From positions 1-48,125 of the forward strand of contig NZ_KB890771.1 of NCBI RefSeq assembly GCF_000373265.1: a stretch of DNA of 48,125 bases, given 5' to 3'. A model generated the notes under the pieces. It was not told the DNA's origin, did not search any database, and was given only the letters and a program-made list of their open reading frames with translations. This DNA is from Pontibacter roseus DSM 17521 (GTDB lineage: Bacteria; Bacteroidota; Bacteroidia; Cytophagales; Hymenobacteraceae). The position numbers and the translations under genes were made by a program. Below, in pieces: positions 17,687 through 25,888 of the stretch (positions within the stretch are counted from its first letter, which is position 1; each line of letters begins with the position of its first letter).

Positions 17687-18826
17687 ATGAACATCACCCT
17701 TTTCTACCACTCCATCCTCTCAGACTGGAACCATGGCAACGCGCACTTTCTGCGGGGAGTGGTGCGGGAACTGCAGGAACGCGGTCACCAGGTGCAGGTA
17801 TACGAGCCCAAAAACGGCTGGAGCCTGCAAAACCTGCTGGAGGGCTATGGAGACGAAAAGTTGGAAGAGCTACAGCAATACTACCCGGGCATCCGCACGA
17901 ACTTCTATACCTTGGACACACTGGACCTGGATGAGGTGCTGCGAAACCAGGACCTGGTGCTGGTGCATGAATGGAACGAGCACGAACTGGTGAAGCGCGT
18001 AGGCGAGCATCGCAGCCAACACGACTACAAGCTGCTCTTCCATGACACCCACCACCGCGCCGTAACAGAGCGCGACAGCATGGCTAACTACGACCTTACC
18101 CATTACGATGGCGTGTTGGCGTTCGGTCAGGTGATACGCGACCTATACCTGCAGGAAGGATGGACCGCCAAAGCCTGGACCTGGCACGAGGCCGCAGATA
18201 CATCGGTTTTCTACCCACGGCAGCAGACGGAGCCGGAGGGTGACCTCGTCTGGATTGGCAACTGGGGCGATGAGGAGCGCACGGCGGAACTGCACGAGTT
18301 CCTGATAAACCCCGTGAAGGAGCTGGGCCTGAAGGCGAAGATTTATGGCGTGCGCTACCCGAAGCATGCCTTGGAGGCTTTAGCAGATGCGGGCATAGAG
18401 TATGGTGGCTGGCTGCCGAACTACAAGGCGGCGGAAGAATTCGCCAAGTACAAAGTGACGGTGCATGTGCCGCGCAGGCCCTATGTGGAAGCGCTGCCCG
18501 GTATACCTACCATCCGCCCTTTTGAGGCCATGGCCTGCGGTATCCCTTTGATCTCCTCGCCTTGGGAAGATGCGGAGAACCTCTTCACGCCCGGCCAGGA
18601 TTTCCTGGTGGCCCGCACTGGCGAGGAAATGAAACAGCAGCTGCAAACTATACTATCAGATAATAAAAAAGCGCAAGAACTGGCGGAGCGCGGGCTGCAG
18701 ACCATCCGTAGTCGCCATACCTGTGCCCATCGCGTGGATGAGTTAGAGAAAGTGTGTGAAGAGTTGGGCATTGAAACTTCTAAAATCTACATCACCCCTA
18801 AAGAGCAAGTGCTGCAAGATGAATAA
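17687..18826 (+). CDS. CgeB-like glycosyltransferase, paralogue 1
   Basis: A 379-residue GT-B type protein with a CgeB/Glyco_trans_1_2 C-terminal domain: RPFEAMACGIPLISSPWEDA near residue 280, then a helix with SRHTCAHRVDELEKV. The N-terminus LFYHSILSDWNHGNAHFLRG is shared in outline with the next two genes (a Gly/Asn loop followed by a helix). It also contains a VHEWNEHELVKRVGEH segment. It begins 39 bases after the GT4 gene and its 3' end overlaps the next start by 8 bases. Substrate unknown. Confidence 0.82.
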   Translation: MNITLFYHSILSDWNHGNAHFLRGVVRELQERGHQVQVYEPKNGWSLQNLLEGYGDEKLEELQQYYPGIRTNFYTLDTLDLDEVLRNQDLVLVHEWNEHELVKRVGEHRSQHDYKLLFHDTHHRAVTERDSMANYDLTHYDGVLAFGQVIRDLYLQEGWTAKAWTWHEAADTSVFYPRQQTEPEGDLVWIGNWGDEERTAELHEFLINPVKELGLKAKIYGVRYPKHALEALADAGIEYGGWLPNYKAAEEFAKYKVTVHVPRRPYVEALPGIPTIRPFEAMACGIPLISSPWEDAENLFTPGQDFLVARTGEEMKQQLQTILSDNKKAQELAERGLQTIRSRHTCAHRVDELEKVCEELGIETSKIYITPKEQVLQDE

Positions 18827-19922
18827 GAAACTCAATATCGCTTTCTTCGGCTCAAGCCTCGTATCGGCCTACTGGAACGGTGCGGCCACCTATTACCGTG
18901 GCATCGTGCGGGCCCTTAACGAGCGTGGACATTCCGTTACCTTCTATGAGCCAGACGCCTACGACCGTCAGCAGAACCGCGACATGCCGGACCCCGACTG
19001 GGCAAAAGTAGTGGTCTATGAGGCCACGGAAGAAGCCGTATACAGATGCCTGGAGCAAGCCGCTGAGGCCGACATGGTCGTGAAAGCCTCCGGTGTGGGC
19101 GTGTTTGACGAGCTGCTGGAACGTGAAGTGCTGAAACTGCAGACGGCTGAACGGCTGGTCGTCTTCTGGGATGTGGATGCCCCCGCCACGCTGGACCGCG
19201 TGCATCACAATCCGCAGGACCAGTTCCTAAGCTTAATTCCGCAGTACGATATGGTTTTAACTTATGGCGGCGGCGACCCGGTTGTGAATGCCTACGAGGC
19301 CTTAGGCGCGAAAAAATGCGTTCCCATCTACAACGCACTGGACACCGCCACGCATTTTCCGGTGGAGCCGGACGAACGCTTCGCTTGCGACCTCGCTTTC
19401 CTGGGCAACCGCCTGCCGGACCGGGAGGCGCGGGTGGAGGAATTCTTTCTCAATCCTGCCGCCACCATGCCAGACAAGAAGTTTATCATAGGGGGCAGCG
19501 GCTGGGGCGATAAGTTCATGAGCGACAATGTGACCTACATTGGGCACGTGTACACCAAAGACCACAATGCCTTCAACTGCACCCCGAAAGCCGTATTGAA
19601 CATCAGCCGCGAGAGCATGGCCCGCTATGGTTTCTCTCCGGCCACGCGCGTGTTCGAAGCAGCCGGTGCCGGGGCCTGTATCATCACCGACTACTGGGAA
19701 GGGATTGACTTCTTCTTTGAACCAGGCAAGGAGATACTCGTAGCCAAAAGTGGGGAAGAAGTGGCTGCAATATTGGCAGACTTAACTGAAGAGAAAGCCA
19801 AATCGATTGGCGAAGCAGCCTATAAGAAAGTACTTGACGCGCACACGTACAGCCATCGCGCAGAGCAGCTGGAGAAATTGCTTTATTCAAAAGTTACCAA
19901 ACAAGACAAGGCACTGGCATGA
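18819..19922 (+). CDS. CgeB-like glycosyltransferase, paralogue 2
   Basis: The start is the ATG at 18819 (MNKKLNIAFFGSSLVSAYWN), giving 367 residues; an earlier in-frame ATG at 18756 lies well inside the previous gene. It keeps the family frame: a GAATYYRGIVRALNERGHSV loop and helix, a central VVFWDVDAPATL segment, and the donor-site block TRVFEAAGAGACIITDYWEG. The HTYSHRAEQLEKL tail matches the other two paralogues. The stop overlaps the next start as ATGA, so translation is coupled. Confidence 0.82.
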   Translation: MNKKLNIAFFGSSLVSAYWNGAATYYRGIVRALNERGHSVTFYEPDAYDRQQNRDMPDPDWAKVVVYEATEEAVYRCLEQAAEADMVVKASGVGVFDELLEREVLKLQTAERLVVFWDVDAPATLDRVHHNPQDQFLSLIPQYDMVLTYGGGDPVVNAYEALGAKKCVPIYNALDTATHFPVEPDERFACDLAFLGNRLPDREARVEEFFLNPAATMPDKKFIIGGSGWGDKFMSDNVTYIGHVYTKDHNAFNCTPKAVLNISRESMARYGFSPATRVFEAAGAGACIITDYWEGIDFFFEPGKEILVAKSGEEVAAILADLTEEKAKSIGEAAYKKVLDAHTYSHRAEQLEKLLYSKVTKQDKALA

Positions 19923-21019
19923 ACATCGTAATACTTGGCCTATCCATCACCTCCTCCTGGGGCAATGGCCACGCCACCACTTTCCGCGGATTGGTGCGCG
20001 AGCTACGTAACAGAGGGCATCAGATTCTGTTTCTGGAGCGCGACGTGCCGTGGTATGCCAGTCACCGCGATTTGCCCAATCCCGACTATTGCCAGACCGA
20101 ACTCTATACTTCCCTCGATGACCTGAAGCAGCGCTTTGCGGAGCAGGTGCGCGAGGCGGATATGGTGATGGTGGGTTCCTACGTGCCGGAGGGCGTGCCG
20201 GTAGGCGAGTGGGTATGCCAGACGGCGAAGGGCATCAAAGCCTTCTACGACATCGATACGCCAGTGACGCTGGCCAAGCTGGAGCGCCAGGACTACGAGT
20301 ACCTGCACCCGGACCTGATTCCGCGCTACGACCTATACCTGTCGTTTACGGGGGGGCCTACGCTGGACCTGCTGGAGCAGAAGTATGGTTCCCCTATGGC
20401 TCGCGTGCTGTATTGTTCCTTTGATCCAGAACTGTACTACCCGGAGTACAAGGAAATCAAGTGGGACTTGGGTTACCTGGGCACCTACTCCGACGACCGG
20501 CAGCCACCGCTCGAGAAGCTGATGCTGGATGCGGCGAAAAACTGGTCAGATGGGCGTTTTGTGGTGACGGGGCCGCAGTACCCCGAGGGTATAGCCTGGC
20601 CTGTCAACACCCAGCACATCCATCACCTGCCGCCTGCTGAGCACCGCGACTTCTACAACAGCCAGCGCTTCACCATGAACATCACCCGTGCCGATATGGT
20701 AAAGGCCGGTTACGCACCCAGCGTGCGCCTGTTCGAGGCAGCTGCCTGTTGCACCCCCATCATCTCAGATTACTGGGAAGGGCTTGATTCACTGTTTGAG
20801 TTTGACTCGGAAATTCTGGTATCCTACTCAGCGGCGGACACGCTGCGGTACCTGCGTGAAATCTGCAACACGGAGCGCAAGAGTATTGCTTCACGAGCTC
20901 GTAAGAAAGTCATGTCGCAGCACACGTCCGCGCACCGGGCACAGGAGCTGGAAAGCTATGCCGCTGAACTGAAGACCATCACACCAGCCAAAGAGGAGCA
21001 ACTGTCGGTCAGTGAATAA
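19919..21019 (+). CDS. CgeB-like glycosyltransferase, paralogue 3
   Basis: A 366-residue protein very like the preceding one: HATTFRGLVRELRNRGHQI near the N-terminus, AFYDIDTPVTLAKLE in the middle (against VVFWDVDAPATL), SVRLFEAAACCTPIISDYWEG at the donor site, and a closing HTSAHRAQELE. Paralogues 2 and 3 are closer to each other than to paralogue 1, so the trio arose by successive duplication. It starts at the ATG of an ATGA overlap. The methyltransferase follows 39 bases later. Confidence 0.82.
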   Translation: MNIVILGLSITSSWGNGHATTFRGLVRELRNRGHQILFLERDVPWYASHRDLPNPDYCQTELYTSLDDLKQRFAEQVREADMVMVGSYVPEGVPVGEWVCQTAKGIKAFYDIDTPVTLAKLERQDYEYLHPDLIPRYDLYLSFTGGPTLDLLEQKYGSPMARVLYCSFDPELYYPEYKEIKWDLGYLGTYSDDRQPPLEKLMLDAAKNWSDGRFVVTGPQYPEGIAWPVNTQHIHHLPPAEHRDFYNSQRFTMNITRADMVKAGYAPSVRLFEAAACCTPIISDYWEGLDSLFEFDSEILVSYSAADTLRYLREICNTERKSIASRARKKVMSQHTSAHRAQELESYAAELKTITPAKEEQLSVSE

Positions 21020-21058
21020 GGCAGTTTCAATCAATTTTAGACGAACCACGACGCATAC

Positions 21059-21883
21059 ATGATGCAGGAGATAGAACAACTGGGTCCTTGGTTTCACAAC
21101 CTGCACCTGCCCAACGGAGAACAGACAGCCCCCAACCACAGGCTCGGTGATTTTCCGGCTTTCAAATGGAGGGAACTGGAGCACGCTATACCTGCCGACC
21201 TGACGGGCTGGGAGGTGCTGGACATCGGCTGCAATGCTGGCTTTTATTCTATCGAACTGGCCAAGCGTGGCGCCAATGTGTTGGGCATCGACGTGGACCC
21301 GCACTACCTGCGGCAGGCGGCCTGGGCGGCGAAACAATTCGGGCTGGAAGACAGAATCGAGTTGAAGCAGATGCAGGTATACGACGTGGCGCGGCTGGAC
21401 CGGAAGTTTGACCTCATCTGGTACATGGGCGTGCTCTACCACCTGCGCTACCCGCTGTTGTCGCTGGACATCCTCTCACAGAAACTCCGCAAAATGATGG
21501 TGTTCCAAACACTGTCCATGCCGGGCACGGAGGTGGCAGAGGCGCCAGAGGACTTTGACTTGAACGACCGCCAGCGCATGCTGGAAACTGGCTGGCCCAA
21601 AATGGCCTTCATCGAGAAGAAGATGGCCGGTGACATCACCAACTGGTGGGCGCCCAACCATGCCGCCATCGAAGCCATGATGCGCTCCTGTGGCCTGCGC
21701 GTCATCCAACGGCCAGGCCACGAGGTATACCTACTGGAACTGGACGAAGAGCTACAGAAACAGCAGCAGTGGAATCAATCCGAGTACCTCTCCGCCACGG
21801 GGCAGGACTGGACGGAAGCCGTGAAGGAGAAAGTGGGAGACAAAAACCAGTACATGGTGTCCGGGGATAACGGAAAGCAGTAA
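21059..21883 (+). CDS. SAM-dependent methyltransferase (TIGR04290-like), last gene of the operon
   Basis: A 274-residue class I methyltransferase: motif I VLDIGCNAGFYSIELAKRG near residue 50, GIDVDPHYLRQA (motif II) and YMGVLYHLRYPLLSLD. A shared PWFHNLHLPNG N-terminus precedes the fold. From memory it resembles TIGR04290, methyltransferases that sit beside glycosyltransferases in several phyla, and it is distantly like the CmoB tRNA-modifying enzymes. It probably methylates the glycoside made by this operon. A second ATG directly follows the first (21062). A terminator hairpin starts 17 bases after the stop. Confidence 0.82.
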   Translation: MMQEIEQLGPWFHNLHLPNGEQTAPNHRLGDFPAFKWRELEHAIPADLTGWEVLDIGCNAGFYSIELAKRGANVLGIDVDPHYLRQAAWAAKQFGLEDRIELKQMQVYDVARLDRKFDLIWYMGVLYHLRYPLLSLDILSQKLRKMMVFQTLSMPGTEVAEAPEDFDLNDRQRMLETGWPKMAFIEKKMAGDITNWWAPNHAAIEAMMRSCGLRVIQRPGHEVYLLELDEELQKQQQWNQSEYLSATGQDWTEAVKEKVGDKNQYMVSGDNGKQ

Positions 21884-21899
21884 ACCTTTGCTATACCTT

Positions 21900-21938
21900 A
21901 GCCACGCTTGCTGCAGCGCTTTTGCACCAAGCGTGGCT
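21900..21938 (+). terminator. Terminator of the ten-gene operon
   Basis: AGCCACGCTT (21900-21909) pairs with AAGCGTGGCT (21929-21938) and is followed by TCTTTG, a weak T-tail. It closes the operon that begins at 10523. Confidence 0.65.
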
Positions 21939-21990
21939 TCTTTGTGTATAATACCCTTTAACTTAGAAGCCGAAAGAGCTGAATTTGAAT

Positions 21991-22548
21991 ATGAGAGCAA
22001 AAGGAATAGAGCGTTGGAAGACGCTGAAGTCATATAACGTATTTGAACACAAGTGGTATACCTTGCGCCGCGACCACGTGGAGCTGCCCAACGGACACGT
22101 CATGGACGACTACTTCGTGAGCGTGCGGCCTAATGTGGTGCTCACTTTCCCGGTTACGGAGGATGGGCAGGTGATTTTCGTGCGGCAGTACAAGCACGCT
22201 GCCGGCGATATCTTCATTGAGTTGCCCGGTGGTGTGATAGACGAGGGAGAAATTGAGCCACTGGAAGCCGCCAAACGCGAGCTGCTGGAAGAGACCGGCT
22301 ATACCTCCGACGACGTGGAACCCCTCCTGCAGGTAATCGACAACCCTACCAAGGATACCAACAAAATATACTACTTCATTGCCCGTAATGTGCAGGAAGT
22401 GGCGGCGCAGGACCTGGATGAGAGCGAGAACATTGAAGTGCTGAAAGTGCCGCTGCAGGAGGTGGAGCAGATGATACTGGATGGTCGGGTGAACGTGTCC
22501 GGCTCCGTGGCCCTTTGCCTGCTGGCGCTCAGAAAGCTCGGTTTGTAA
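21991..22548 (+). CDS. Nudix hydrolase (ADP-ribose pyrophosphatase-like)
   Basis: I take the ATG at 21991 (MRAKGIERWKTL), giving 185 residues, over a TTG two codons earlier. The body fits ADP-sugar pyrophosphatases: a VFRQYKH-like VRQYKHAAGD strand and a Nudix box GGVIDEGE...AAKRELLEETGY. Compared with the standard G-x5-E-x7-REUxEExGU the box has one extra residue between the first glutamate and the REL segment. It would split ADP-ribose or a related nucleoside diphosphate in the cytosol. It is downstream of the operon terminator and appears independent. Confidence 0.85.
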   Translation: MRAKGIERWKTLKSYNVFEHKWYTLRRDHVELPNGHVMDDYFVSVRPNVVLTFPVTEDGQVIFVRQYKHAAGDIFIELPGGVIDEGEIEPLEAAKRELLEETGYTSDDVEPLLQVIDNPTKDTNKIYYFIARNVQEVAAQDLDESENIEVLKVPLQEVEQMILDGRVNVSGSVALCLLALRKLGL

Positions 22549-22626
22549 GTGCCTCAGTTATTTCTATTGAACGAAAGCCTGATTTGAAATTGCCCCTCCC
22601 GGGAGGGGCAGTTCCGCTACATGTTC
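22549..22626. repeat. Palindromic intergenic sequence, left of the inverted-repeat element
   Basis: Between the Nudix gene and the element at 22627 lies a perfect 20-bp palindrome, TGCCCCTCCCGGGAGGGGCA, at 22591-22610. Such GC-rich palindromes can act as transcription stops. No gene is seen here. Confidence 0.6.
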
Positions 22627-22833
22627 TGTCATTCCGACGATAGGAGGAATCTTGTACCCTTCTTGCCGCAAATCTAGCGTCTGCGAAGATGCGGCTTGCT
22701 GTAAAGGCAGACCAGAACAGGAACTCAGGGATATATCAGATGCATACCGGCTCACATCTTCCACCGCCCGTTCCCGCTGCGCTCGCACCGGCGGCAGGTA
22801 GCGTAACAGATTCCTCCTATCGTCGGAATGACA
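22627..22833. mobile_element. MITE-like 207-bp element, copy A
   Basis: The ends are a perfect 26-bp inverted repeat (22627-22652 and 22808-22833; outer bases TGTCATTCCGACGATAGGAG). The interior aligns, in opposite orientation, with the element at 30113-30316, including a stretch around CGCTGCGCTCGCACCGGCGG. It has no coding capacity. It is most simply a non-autonomous element moved by a transposase elsewhere, or a large REP-type repeat. I see no clear target-site duplication. Confidence 0.75.
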
Positions 22834-22931
22834 AAAGAGAAGATTCCCCCTTCGAAGGGGGCGTGGGATGTCAATCGTTCCCGATTCCCCTCCTCGGAGG
22901 AGCAGGTGTGGGTTTAAACCAGAAATAGAAA
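22834..22931. repeat. Second palindromic intergenic block
   Basis: To the right of the element there is a 16-bp palindrome CCCCCTTCGAAGGGGG (22846-22861) and a CTCCT/AGGAG hairpin around 22890-22902, before the stop of the GRAS-fusion gene. Their style (C-run, G-run, Bacteroidota intergenic) suggests small repeated hairpins that end convergent transcripts. No gene is seen. Confidence 0.5.
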
Positions 22932-25085
22932 CTAGTTGCCATCCGCTACCCAAGCGGTGGAGGCGATGATGTTGGTGCCTTTCCAGTAAAGGGTGTAGCC
23001 GGCGCCGTTCGGCACCAAACTGAATTCTGAGTGCAGCTGCAGCTCTTCGGCCAGCACTGGGGCCAGGTCAGGATGTTGCACAGGGCGGAAGCCGGTGCGG
23101 ACCAACCGGCGCTGCCAGGCCTCATTGCGCTCATGGCGCTCCACACGTCTGCTGCCTTCGCAGGACACCACATTGATGATTTCCCTCCCGAAGAACTCTT
23201 GCTCAATCACCTGGCGCTCCGGCATGTCGGGTGGCAGCAGTGTGTCCAGCACATCAAACACGGTATGGTAATGGCGCAGCGACTCGCGTAGGCGCGGCAG
23301 GTAGTCCAGCTTGTTATGCTCCGAGTCAGGTTCGGTCAGGGTAAACACCCGTGGGCGCAGCGCTTTGATTTGATAAAGTACCTGGTCGCGCAAATCTGGC
23401 TCCGTTACCAATTGGTCTGGTATGTGGTGGAGCGTGAGCGCTGAGTTGATGACCAATGCCTGCTCAGGGTTTATAGACAGTGAGGTCAAGTCAAAGTCCT
23501 CCAGTTTGGTGGCGATGCAGGTATAGGTGAAGGCTATACCCAGGCGCTCGGCCTGTTGCTGCAGGCGCATGCCTGTCTCGCGGAGGCGCTGGTCCGGCTT
23601 CCCTTCGGCTGCGGGTATGTCTATACCGGTCAGGTGCAGAGCTGGTGCCCCCTGAGGCCGTGCTGCCAACTGCTCCATCAGGTGGAACCACTGCAAGCCG
23701 CTCCCTATACCCAAATCCAGCAGGTATACGGCGTTAGCATCGGCTATGGCAGACAGAATGAGGTGATTGGCGAAACGATGACCGAACGTAACCAAAGGCG
23801 TGGCATTCACGAGCACGTTGAAGGCCGCAATCATGTCCATCATCCCGTAGGTGGAGCTGTAGAGGTTGCCGGCATGTTGGGAGGCCTTTTGGTTACGGGC
23901 CGCAAAGGCGCGTGCAAAAGCCAGGGCAATCCTTCCTTGGGCATCATTTTGGGTGGAAGCGGCGGCGGCTAGTCTTTCTATGGCTCCGGCTGCCTCCTCA
24001 GCAGAGGCTTCTTGCAGGGTGGTGCCTGTTTCCACGACCTGTGCCAGCAGCGGGTGCTGTTGGCACAGGTTGGTTGGGTTCAGTAAGTTCTCAAGCATAT
24101 AGATAAGGTGTGATTGGTGCTCCTCCTGGCCGATGGTGATGCGCAGGGTATAAGCGTCTTCGGTTTGGCGGGCCTGTATGCCGTGCCGCAGCAGGTGCCC
24201 ATAAATAACGTCGGCCTTGATGCCAGCATCTAGCAGCAGAAAGTTGCCCTGCGATGGCCAGTACTGTATGCCCAACCGCTGCAGTGCCTGCTCCAGGTGC
24301 GCTTTGCCGGCCAGCGTAGCTCGTAGCGTCTGGTGCAGAAAACCATCATCGTTTAGGGCGGCCAGGGCGGCTACTTGGGCTAACTGGTTCACGTTATAAG
24401 GTTGCTTCACTTGTAGGAGCTGTTGTATCAATTCCTCGCGCGCCACCATGTATCCGATGCGAAGCGAGGCCAACCCGTAGGCTTTGGAGAAGGTACGCAG
24501 CACAACCAGGTTGGGGTACTGGTGCAGAAAGGCTAGGGCATCGCCGTAATCGGGGGCGGTCACATACTCCACATAGGCCTCATCCACCACCAGAATGACG
24601 TGCGGCGGCAGGTGGCGTAGTATCCGTTCCAACTCCTGTTGGGGCAAGTAAGTGCCGGTAGGGTTGTTAGGGTTGCAGAGAAAACACAGCCGTGTAGTCG
24701 CATCTATTTTCGCCAGCAGGGCATCCGTATCTACCTGGTAGCTGCTGGTGAGTGGCACCACCCGGAATGGCACCTGCAGCGCCTGCGCCTCCATGCGGTA
24801 AAGCGGGTAGGAGGGAGCCAGGGAAAGTATACTGGCCGCAGAGGCCGGACCGCAGAAAGCGCGCACCAGCAGCGAAATCAACTCAGCAGAGCCACTGCCA
24901 ATCACTATTTCGCCTGCACCCACTCCCAACTTCTGGGCGATGGCTGCACGCAGTTCGGCGGCGTCAGGTATGGGGTAGCTGTTGAGCCGGGCCAGCGTAT
25001 GCTGCAGGGCTTCGGTCACCTTCGGGGAGGTGCCGAACAGGTTCTCGTTTGAGGCTGCGTGGTATGTGGTAGGTTTGTTCCCCAT
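22932..25085 (-). CDS. HisC-like aminotransferase fused to a GRAS domain
   Basis: A 717-residue fusion. Residues 1-335 are a fold-type I aminotransferase like histidinol-phosphate aminotransferase: SNENLFG, NPNNPTGT (138-145), DEAYVEY (168-174), PLP lysine Lys201 in TFSKAYGLASLRIGY, and Arg315 in LRITIG. Residues ~345-717 are a GRAS domain, best known from plant DELLA/SCARECROW proteins: leucine-heptad helix I (345-398) ending FARAFAARN, ATPLVTFGHRFANHLIL, the VHIID-equivalent VYLLDLGIGSGLQW (453-466), TLTEPDSEHN, FFGREIINVVSCEGSRRVER, and the closing SAW motif ASTAW. Bacterial GRAS domains are known and assigned to the Rossmann methyltransferase superfamily. No signal peptide. The MarR gene is divergent upstream. 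Confidence 0.88.
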   Translation of the reverse strand: MGNKPTTYHAASNENLFGTSPKVTEALQHTLARLNSYPIPDAAELRAAIAQKLGVGAGEIVIGSGSAELISLLVRAFCGPASAASILSLAPSYPLYRMEAQALQVPFRVVPLTSSYQVDTDALLAKIDATTRLCFLCNPNNPTGTYLPQQELERILRHLPPHVILVVDEAYVEYVTAPDYGDALAFLHQYPNLVVLRTFSKAYGLASLRIGYMVAREELIQQLLQVKQPYNVNQLAQVAALAALNDDGFLHQTLRATLAGKAHLEQALQRLGIQYWPSQGNFLLLDAGIKADVIYGHLLRHGIQARQTEDAYTLRITIGQEEHQSHLIYMLENLLNPTNLCQQHPLLAQVVETGTTLQEASAEEAAGAIERLAAAASTQNDAQGRIALAFARAFAARNQKASQHAGNLYSSTYGMMDMIAAFNVLVNATPLVTFGHRFANHLILSAIADANAVYLLDLGIGSGLQWFHLMEQLAARPQGAPALHLTGIDIPAAEGKPDQRLRETGMRLQQQAERLGIAFTYTCIATKLEDFDLTSLSINPEQALVINSALTLHHIPDQLVTEPDLRDQVLYQIKALRPRVFTLTEPDSEHNKLDYLPRLRESLRHYHTVFDVLDTLLPPDMPERQVIEQEFFGREIINVVSCEGSRRVERHERNEAWQRRLVRTGFRPVQHPDLAPVLAEELQLHSEFSLVPNGAGYTLYWKGTNIIASTAWVADGN

Positions 25086-25262
25086 CCTATGAATTGAAAT
25101 GTTCTAACGAAGCCAAACTTGGCCTGAAAAATAGCAAGTTAACTATTTTAGGTGTATCTGCAGGGATTCGTATGCTTGCATCATGAAATTTTAGTGCAAA
25201 ACCTGTACAATTTCGTTTATAGAGAGACTCGCTGGGCACAGGTGAAACTATTCGATTAATTT

Positions 25263-25278
25263 TATTGTATATACAATA
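25263..25278. promoter_or_regulatory. Palindromic operator, MarR type
   Basis: TATTGTATATACAATA is a perfect 16-bp palindrome containing TTGTATATACAA, the usual shape of a MarR-family site. It lies 18 bases before the MarR ATG and about 180 bases before the divergent aminotransferase-GRAS start. It probably mediates autorepression and may control both genes. Confidence 0.6.
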
Positions 25279-25295
25279 GTTGCAATGCCATATTT

Positions 25296-25751
25296 ATGAG
25301 ATTGGAGGAAGAATTGAAAATGGATAAGTTCAGGAGCGTCTTTCAGAAGGCTTCGCTGAACCTGATGTTCACGGGGGAGTGGCTGATGGCGCGCATCGAT
25401 AGCCTGCTCAAGCCATACGACATCTCCTCACAGCAGTACAATGTGCTACGCATCCTGCGGGGGCAGCAGGGCAAACCCATCAACCTGTTCGCCATACAGG
25501 AGCGCATGCTCAACCGTATGTCCAACGCGACGCGCCTGGTGGAAAAACTGCGCCAGAAGGGGCTGGTGACGCGGGAACTGTGCGAGCAGAACCGGCGCAA
25601 AGTCGAAATCGCCATCACGGACAAGGGGCTGCAATTGCTCGATAAGCTAGACCCGATGATTGAGCAACTGGAGGAGACGATGTTCCAGGACGTAACGGAA
25701 AAAGATGCCGAGAAACTTAGCGCTACCCTGGATACGATGCGAGGCAAGTAG
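25296..25751 (+). CDS. MarR family transcriptional regulator
   Basis: A 151-residue winged-helix protein: DSLLKPYDISSQQYNVLRIL, recognition helix region MLNRMSNATRLVEKLRQKGLV, the wing with NRRKVEIAITDKG, and a C-terminal dimer helix. The start at 25296 (MRLEEELKMDKF) fits the N-terminal helix common in Bacteroidota members; an ATG at 25320 with GGAGGA upstream is possible. It has no cysteine-pair hint of redox sensing. It probably binds the palindrome just upstream. The effector is unknown. Confidence 0.88.
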   Translation: MRLEEELKMDKFRSVFQKASLNLMFTGEWLMARIDSLLKPYDISSQQYNVLRILRGQQGKPINLFAIQERMLNRMSNATRLVEKLRQKGLVTRELCEQNRRKVEIAITDKGLQLLDKLDPMIEQLEETMFQDVTEKDAEKLSATLDTMRGK

Positions 25752-25801
25752 AAAAGTAATGTTCTTTAGACGACCAAACCCTGCTTGATAGGGATAAGAA
25801 G

Positions 25802-25834
25802 AGCCTGATAGCTGCGATGCTATCAGGCTTTTTT
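25802..25834 (+). terminator. Terminator after the MarR gene
   Basis: AGCCTGATAGC (25802-25812) pairs perfectly with GCTATCAGGCT (25819-25829) around TGCGAT, followed by six T residues. Confidence 0.9.
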
Positions 25835-25888
25835 GTGTTGGTACGGCTTTACCTATAAAATCTTAAAACCAAAGTTATAGCAAATAAA

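Noticed and set aside
21059..21883. CmoB tRNA-modification enzyme
   Set aside because: The resemblance is distant, no CmoA is nearby, and the context is glycosyltransferases.
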